Assembly: GCA_900088475.1 (NCBI GenBank)
Contig: FLMG01003035.1
Coordinates: 39,868-103,867 of the forward strand
Direction of reading: 5' to 3'
Origin: Hyphochytrium catenoides
Lineage: Eukaryota; Sar; Hyphochytriomycetes; Hyphochytriales; Hyphochytriaceae
Length of the DNA stretch: 64,000 bases
Shown: positions 57,734 to 64,000 of the stretch, in pieces
How positions within the stretch are numbered: position 1 is the stretch's first letter
How the letters are laid out: the number at the start of each line of letters is the position of its first letter
Program-made: the position numbers and the translations under genes
The notes under the pieces: model-generated
Told to the model about the DNA's origin: nothing
The model's database searches: none
The model's input: only the letters and a program-made list of their open reading frames with translations

Positions 57734-59666
57734 TTGACGGCACATAATGGTCTAGATTCGCCCCATAGAGACGAAAGCTTCTCTCCTTGCACAAAGGGGA
57801 GCTGGGTTGGCGAAGAGATGAGTCTCAAGGCGAAGAGAGGCTTCTCACATCGAGAAAGACTCCTCGAACTGGATGCGGAGGAAGACGCTCAGGCTATAGT
57901 TAAAGCAGAGGGTAATTCAGACGAGGATGAGAGCCTACTGGACCCATCAAATATGAAGGCACATTCAAGACCTTCACCAAGCGTAAAGACCACTACCCCT
58001 AAAGCGAGGACTCAACACGCCTCAAAGGAGGATGGAAGTCTGCTGGGCCCTTCAAACCTGACAAAACAGTTGAAACCTTCACCCAGAATGAAATCGGGGG
58101 CAACCTCCAAAGGGAAGACCCAAAACGGCTCGGTGTTTGTAGGGTTAGAGAAAAAAGCTGCCACCACGGCTGCTGCAACTACCTTTCGTTCACCACCAGC
58201 TAAGAAGGCTGAAGGAACCAACGAGCTACGCGGGACAGGGAGTGGTAAAATAATGCTGTCCCCATGGGCAACGCGCTTCTTGCAGAAGGGTCCTGCCACG
58301 AAACAGCTAGAAGAGCCTCCTATCATTCCCCTCAATGACTATATTCTCTCCGATTTTAGCGCTAGAAGCAAGCGCATCGCAATGCGGGAAAGAAGCTCAT
58401 CATCGTCATCCTCTTCTTCTTCTGATGAGGAAGCAAAAGAAGAGGAGAAGCATGATGTTCCCATCAAGAGAGTGGGAGGATTGTCCGAATCAGAAGAGAT
58501 CTCTGTGGGAGCAAGTGAGGGCGAGGACGGCCAAGAAGAGAGCGAAGAGAAAGACCCGACAAAGAGCAAGAAAGGAAAGGCTGGACGAGTCGAACATCGG
58601 TATTTCCGAGAAGTCCTTGGCGTGAAGTGCTACAAGTGCAAGCAGGTTGGGCACATTGCCATGTTCTGTCCAAACGATCGGGTAAGTTACAAAGGCAGGA
58701 CTCGCTCCCTTAGGCACTGAGGAAGAGAGTTGGTATGGGTCGCAAGAGAGGGTAGGACATAGACAATAGGAGCAAGAGAATGCCAAAGGCTACCTTGAAA
58801 GAGAGAGCTGCTCAGGAAAACATCGGGAGTTTATGAAACATGTTATGAGCCGCTGCTATCAGAAGAGGAGACGAGAGTTTAGTTGCTTTGCCTGCCTCTT
58901 ACTTGAACAACCCCCGATGTGTAGGTGAATAAGCCCTGTTACTTATGCGCGAAGCGGGATCATGATGCCGCTCAGTGCCCTGATAGCTTGTGCTTCCGCT
59001 GCTTGGAGCCGGGACACCAAGTCCGCGAATGTCCCAATCAGAGACTCGACAACCTCTTCTGCCGCCTCTGCGGGAGGTCAGACCACTTGTCATCACACTG
59101 CAGGGATAGGAGAGTCAAAGACAGGGTATTCGAAGAGGCAACGGCTAGTGTCCGGTGTATGGCATGTTGGAGATTGGGTCATACCAACTGTGCTCCACTC
59201 CCTGTCCCTAAAGACAATGCTGTTTACTGCTGCAACTGTGGAGGAGAGGGGCATACAAAGCGTAAGTCACAAAAGCTACTCCATCTTACGCATCTAACAT
59301 CTCTCCCCATTTCTAATATTTATTGCAGCCGAGTGTGAGGAGCCGAGCTATGAAGAATCTCTTCTCACATTCGGCCTCAGTATTCCGGGTCCTCGGTCTT
59401 TTCATGAAAACAAGGGCAGGGAGACATACCAGAGAGGACCCCAGAGGCGGGAGATGGAGTTGCCAAGAAGAAGAGGAGACGGGTTTGCAAGAATGGGTGG
59501 AGGTAGACGAGAGGCGCCATCGGACTACCCTCCTCCTCGTGGCCAAGATAGGCAATTTCAGGACCATCACCGGTGGCCAAAGCACAGAGCAGGCGGAGGA
59601 GGACGAGAAAGAGATTATCGGGACAGGGGGCGCACAGAACATGGAAGGCGGTATCGCCCATACTAG
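57734..59666 (+). CDS. AIR1/AIR2/ZCCHC7-like zinc-knuckle RNA-binding protein
   Basis: AIR proteins bridge poly(A) polymerase and the Mtr4 helicase in the TRAMP complex, which feeds nuclear RNA to the exosome. Exons 57734-58681, 58925-59261 and 59329-59666 join in phase to 540 residues (512 if the ATG at 57818 is used). The first 290 residues are acidic and low in complexity, with a run of 10 serines. Zinc knuckles follow, of the form C-x2-C-x4-H-x4-C: CYKCKQVGHIAMFC, CYLCAKRDHDAAQC, CFRCLEPGHQVREC, CRLCGRSDHLSSHC, a variant CMACWRLGHTNC, and a last one completed only by splicing (CNCGGEGHTKPEC). The Leu/Asn-rich spacing before knuckle 4 resembles AIR proteins. The C-terminus is Arg/Gly-rich (GGGGRERDYRDRGR). 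Other CCHC proteins of the CNBP type are possible, but they are smaller and lack the acidic N-terminus. Confidence 0.85.
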
Positions 59667-60239
59667 AGACGGAAAGTCTATCTTCTCAGTTCCTGACGAC
59701 GACTGGCCAATGTCTGCTTTATAAGGATGGCCTCTATTAGCCCCTCTGCCTTCAGCAAGCGGGTGCACCAAGCAATGTACAATCCGATGGCATTGGAACG
59801 GAGAGCTACCGAGCCATTTGTCCACACGGAAGTAGCGGCAAAAATGCAGGCACTCTCTGCTGCGCTCTTTCACTCAAGTACCAGCACACCCGCCCCACAT
59901 AGATGCTCCTGCTAATGGGAGCGAGAAACCGCACTGGGGTTTTCGTTTGTATATAATCCTACCTCTCTCCTCTACCGACCTCTCTCTCTCCTGAAGGTCA
60001 TTCTTTCGAATACTAGTAGTGACCTTATAGATGAGACAAGGAGCCTATGGTGCACTGGTCTCTTCCTCTTGATTAAACAACCATTAGCGAAGACAGCGCT
60101 CACTCCTACACCTAAAGACGAGCCGATAGGTTGTCTGTTCTCTCAATCTTCTTCCAGTTAACCCACTAAGAAAGCCTAGTTTTGCAATGTCTCTCCCCTT
60201 TTGCAGCAGATAGTGTTCCACCTTGTCTCCCTCGCCCCT
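59667..60239. other. Convergent 3' spacer
   Basis: This lies between the zinc-knuckle gene and ATP synthase gamma. A 62-codon frame at 59727-59915 (+) follows the stop closely but shows no motif and is probably 3' untranslated sequence. Confidence 0.45.
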
Positions 60240-61816
60240 TTAACTCTCAAGAGAAGTGGCACCCGAGATAATCTCAATAAGCTCAGTGGTGATACGCGCC
60301 TGTCTAGCCTTGTTATAGACCAAGGTCAAGCTCTGCACCAGCTCCTGCGCATTCTTTGTCGCATTCTCCATAGCAGACATTCTGGAGCTCTCCTCACTGG
60401 TGGCAGATTCAAGCATAGCACCGAAGATGCCGCTTGCCTACAGCAGGAAGCATTAACAGATAGACCACAGCAGGGCTGAAGAAAAACATGCGTACTGATG
60501 CAGCTCAGCCACTCAATATAGAAGCTGACAGCTATTTCTTACCAGGGAGTACTCATAGAAGTTCTGGAGCACCTCTTCCCTTGAATCAGGCTCAATCTCA
60601 TAGGTCAGGAAGCGCTCAGCCAGTGCGTCCTTTACAGGTTGACCCTCTGGACCAACCTCCTTGTCTCCTCCCCCTGCAAACAGCCACAAAAGTTAAGAAC
60701 AAGGCATGCCAAAAGAGCGACGCAAGGCATTATGTGGGATAAGGCGTCGACTGACGAGAGATTATCAACATTGTACCTGGCGTGGTGATCCTGCGAGTGG
60801 ATGGGACTTGTGCAATGGCAGACTTGAAGACGTTGAAGATGATGTGGATCTGATCAGCCTTGGTTGAGGAGAGAATGACCTCGGCGATGGCAGAAGCCTG
60901 TCGGTAATGAGACGGCAGGGCAAACCGCATTAAGGGAAAAAGGAGGCTGTGAGATGCAAAAACGTCTCGCGTCCAGCCTATGGCCACGCCTACCTGAGCA
61001 AAGTTGGTTGGGACCTTCCACAGATCTACAATGTTGAGGATCGTATCTGGAGAGTTGGTACGGCGGAGCTGGGATCTTCCCTTCTCTCCCAATATTAGAA
61101 GCTAATTGAGACAAAATGCCGCAAACATTAGAGGGAGGAGACAACTAATCTGCAGGGAACTGCCCTGCGGTCATTATTCTATTCTATCGGCCTTACCTTA
61201 GTCTCCTTGTTTTCTTTCTTAAGGTCAGAGATAGTGGCGCGAGTAGCCTTTGACACGAAGGTGTTGACACCACCGCACAGCCCACGGTCAGAAGTCACGG
61301 CGACTACGAGGTTGGACTGAAGTGCTTCATTGGCAAGCGGCCCAGTAGCACCAAAGTCGGTAGGCTTTCCATAAACCTCATCAAGAAAGTTCTACACATA
61401 GACCATCACCCTGTCAGCAAATGGTCGCCCCACGCCTGCAGGTCCAAACTAGATGATCTCATACCGCAAAAGATCTGCCGCTCTTAAGTCTGTTCTCAGC
61501 GCCACGCAGCTTGGCTGCGGAAACCATCTTCATTGACTTGGTGATCTTAGAAATGTTTCTTGTGGAGTTGATACGCATCAGAACTAAGGTAGATCACGAA
61601 GTAATGTCGTCAGTCAATGCCAAGAGAATCCAACATAAGTGGCCCGTAGATGTACTTACTCTGCTTCTCAGTGGCCATACCACGAGAAATAACGCCGATA
61701 GGCCTAAAAGGTAGAGAAAAGGGCAAGATATGATGAGCATTCAGAACCAAATTGAGGGGAAATACGGCATAGGCTTACTTGATGGCCTCGACGGTCCTGT
61801 GAATAGCGCTGTTCAT
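60240..61816 (-). CDS. ATP5F1C: Mitochondrial F1F0-ATP synthase subunit gamma
   Basis: Gamma is the rotor shaft of F1 in the mitochondrial matrix. About eight exons on the reverse strand begin at the ATG 61814-61816 ([13 protein letters not shown], then [14 protein letters not shown]), a short presequence. The N-terminal helix reads [20 protein letters not shown] and continues [20 protein letters not shown]. The signature [16 protein letters not shown] lies in the exon around 61200-61395. [13 protein letters not shown], the exon at about 60776-60900 ([20 protein letters not shown]) and [20 protein letters not shown] follow. The C-terminal helix, encoded at 60240-60437, contains [19 protein letters not shown] and ends [16 protein letters not shown], conserved from bacteria on. 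No essential part is missing. Confidence 0.95.
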
Positions 61817-64000
61817 GGTTCCTATCTCTCCGTGAATAAACCTAAAAAGATATCACTGATGACAGTGATAGAGCCCTGGGCTTCAATGAAGTGCCACGGA
61901 AGAAGAGCGAACAGCAGATTCTAATTGAAGCTTTAGCAGAGATCCGATCTCCGCTAACTCTGTCATTTATTAGCTAGCGCATCGGGCCGCTGGACCGCCA
62001 ATTGCTTGGATAAGTACAGGGCACAGCATGGTAATATCCTAAGGAGCGTCAAACACACACCACGCTACTAGTTAGTTAGGCTTACACTACTATAGGCTGC
62101 GCTGACTGTGTGCGTTAGATGAGACCAAGAGAGGTATGATGACCTACTTTTCAAGTATCAATGTCACGTTTTTTGAGGGAAGGTGAGCGAGTACCAGAAG
62201 CCTCTGTGTACAACAAAACTGGATAAAGGGTGCTAACGGCTATCTCTTTAAGGGCCAACCGACACAAGGTCTGTCGCAGTCAGTCAGCTTGCTCCACCCT
62301 GTAGTGACCTTTTCTAAATACCGGATTGTTTATCCCCAATAAGCATGACCTGGGGCCTGGGAAAGCCCAATATCCCATTGAGAAATGAACGTTCCCACTT
62401 CGAAACTGCTAATTCTGAAATGGTACAAAGTGAATAACGCAATATTACGAGTTGATTGAACCAATAACAATGTAAGATGAAGAAATTATGATGATAAATT
62501 GACCCCTGTCTTGCCTTGACCCTAACCGTGGTGGACACTAATTAGTGCTAACTCACTGAAGAGCGTTAACCCTAAGTAATACCTTTCGTCCGACACGTAG
62601 TACGTACTATATCTACCCAAAACTAAATTGACACTATGTAGATATCAAAGAAGATGAGTGCATTAATGACTGACTGACTTCTCTTCTGTCAGCCTACTAC
62701 CTTCGCTTGCCTTTTCGCTATGGTCAGTCATCATCGCACCACCTGAATCTTCCTTGCCTGTCATGAAAGAGCAATGGGAGGTCATGAACAGCCAGATGTA
62801 GTTGTCGAGGGAAGGTCGTCCTCATTATAGCGCTAGCCTGATGAAGAAGAAGAGAACATAGCTATAGAGTGGTGGCGGGCGTATTCCTCTTCTATGTTTG
62901 GCTGGCTTGTGAATAATAAGCTGCATCTCCAGTCACCCCTCGCTCTACTAAGCATCAATATTATGATGTCAGAGCTCGCACGTGGTGGTACCGCCGTTCG
63001 ATTAAAAGTAAACGGACAGGGCAGCAGCAGCGAGCGGCGGTGAGGGAGAGGAGGGGCGGAGGCAGCTCTCAAGTTTACTAGAGCGTGAGCGAGAGGAGGC
63101 TGCGGCACGCTTGTTGCTTCCTTTGGCCATTACTACTTACTAACTCTCTCTTCTTGTGGATATGCAAGGAAACTACGTAGTATACATACTGGCGGTTCGT
63201 CTCTCCCCTCCTTTGTAATATCGCCAGGAGGAGGGATGAAAATACGCGTCTTCCGTTTGACTCGTCTCTAACCTGGCCATTACCTAGGGGTGCTGGCCCA
63301 TCATTATTCTGACTGCTGTGCATTGCCTCCCAAATGCTGTCGTCATGTTTTTTGTGATGTAAGTCTCCAGTGACCATATAATTCTGGACCTGCTGAGAAT
63401 GACACAATAATGCGGGTATTTGTTGAAATGCAGCCTAGACAGCCGCAACGTCGACGTCAGCATTGCGATGATGGTGAAGCCAGGATGACCCAGACAGAAC
63501 TCGTTCATCGACAAGGTCAACTTTCTAACTTAGAGTCGGTCGCCTCTCCTTTGCTCTTTAGCCAGTGCGTTCCTTTTTTTGTTGTATGCACTTTTCGATC
63601 TCGACAAGAAGAAGCGCTCATCAAAAATAGAGAACTCTCTCCTTCTTCCCCTATTATCATCCTTGGCGTCGTCCAACTTCCTCCTGCTGCTTGCCTCACC
63701 TGCTGCGTATCTTGGCCTTCTTGGAAATCTCGAGGAGGCTTCTTCTTCATTCTTCCAAGAAACGTTGGGGAAGTCAAGCGACGGAGGATCTGTCTGCATG
63801 TCGGTCTGTAGCAGCTTCGTTCTGTAGCACCGCGTGCTCTTTGATGATGTGACACCCAGCAGCCTACAACTGTACCCGAGATTAGCCGCCCCAACATTCT
63901 CTCTCATTATGAGTACTTTGTAGGTCAAAAAACATGCCCAAAAGAAGCTATGGCGCTCTCCGAAAATAGTGTTGGACGTTTCGTTTTCGGAGTTTCGCTC
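61817..64000. other. Right-hand end of the window, nothing identified with confidence
   Basis: 61.9-63.2 kb is AT-richer, with only short frames. A single TAACCCTAA-like unit near 62566 is not a telomere. One reverse-strand frame near the end is listed separately. Confidence 0.4.
63530..63928 (-). CDS. Possible exon(s) of an unrecognised gene
   Basis: A 132-codon reverse-strand frame, very rich in Arg, Lys, Ser and Asp (RRKLDDAKDDNRGRRREFS). A second long frame overlaps it on the same strand in another phase. Neither has a recognisable domain or a convincing splice pair, and the gene (if real) may continue past 64000. It may be chance. Confidence 0.2.
   Translation of the reverse strand: MTYKVLIMRENVGAANLGYSCRLLGVTSSKSTRCYRTKLLQTDMQTDPPSLDFPNVSWKNEEEASSRFPRRPRYAAGEASSRRKLDDAKDDNRGRRREFSIFDERFFLSRSKSAYNKKRNALAKEQRRGDRL

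Noticed and set aside
59727-59915. A 62-codon + strand frame after the zinc-knuckle gene
   Set aside because: No motif, no splice link, and it sits where a 3' untranslated region is expected.
62560-62580. TAACCCTAA, telomere-like
   Set aside because: A single unit, not an array; flanked by ordinary single-copy sequence.

Overview
This window is nuclear DNA of a microbial eukaryote. Nearly every gene is split by short introns (about 60-500 bp) with GT-AG borders. There are no bacterial operons, and a 94-base run of N marks a draft-assembly gap. The gene set (ERK-type MAP kinase, ADF/cofilin, VTA1, SNU13, mitochondrial F1 gamma, OSCA/TMEM63 channel, a CEP162-like ciliary protein and a GH72 glucanosyltransferase) together with a minor-spliceosome (AT-AC) intron fits a flagellate, beta-glucan-making protist. 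A stramenopile-like lineage is my best guess, but I cannot fix the taxon from this sequence. Introns and spacers are full of (GA)n/(CT)n tracts, and introns are mostly pyrimidine-rich on the transcribed strand.

Layout. At 0-0.4 kb is the edge of an unrecognised reverse-strand gene. At 1.2-10.2 kb is a very long reverse-strand gene for a coiled-coil, CEP162-like protein. At 11.7-15.0 kb is a reverse-strand GH72 beta-1,3-glucanosyltransferase with a membrane-anchored tail. A gene-poor AT-rich stretch and the assembly gap follow (15.0-19.2 kb). At 19.2-21.1 kb is a single-exon amino-acid transporter, convergent with a large OSCA/TMEM63-type channel gene (21.4-28.4 kb, reverse). An unrecognised small gene probably lies at 29.2-30.4 kb. 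At 31.9-33.1 kb is an orphan cysteine-rich type I membrane protein, convergent with ADF/cofilin (33.5-34.3 kb), whose first coding exon is only the ATG.

At 35.9-37.7 kb is a 2-oxoglutarate/Fe(II) oxygenase. At 39.0-44.4 kb is GUF1/LepA (EF4) in about 16 exons, convergent with a reverse-strand gene (44.7-48.2 kb) that joins an arginine/serine-rich N-terminus to a complete endonuclease/exonuclease/phosphatase domain. SNU13 (48.8-49.3 kb) is divergent from it. After a weakly annotated 2.4 kb stretch comes a TEY-class MAP kinase (51.8-54.6 kb, 10 exons, one a U12 AT-AC intron boundary), then convergent VTA1 (55.1-57.0 kb). A divergent AIR/ZCCHC7-like zinc-knuckle protein follows (57.7-59.7 kb), and then ATP synthase gamma (60.2-61.8 kb, reverse). 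The last 2 kb holds nothing I can identify with confidence.

The genes are mostly housekeeping and functionally unrelated; no gene cluster or defence/mobile system is evident. For most genes I rebuilt exons by hand from reading frame, phase and family conservation. Joined exons that keep phase and end in a family-typical C-terminus are solid; first exons and low-complexity exons are not. Protein names rest on remembered family motifs, not on a database search.
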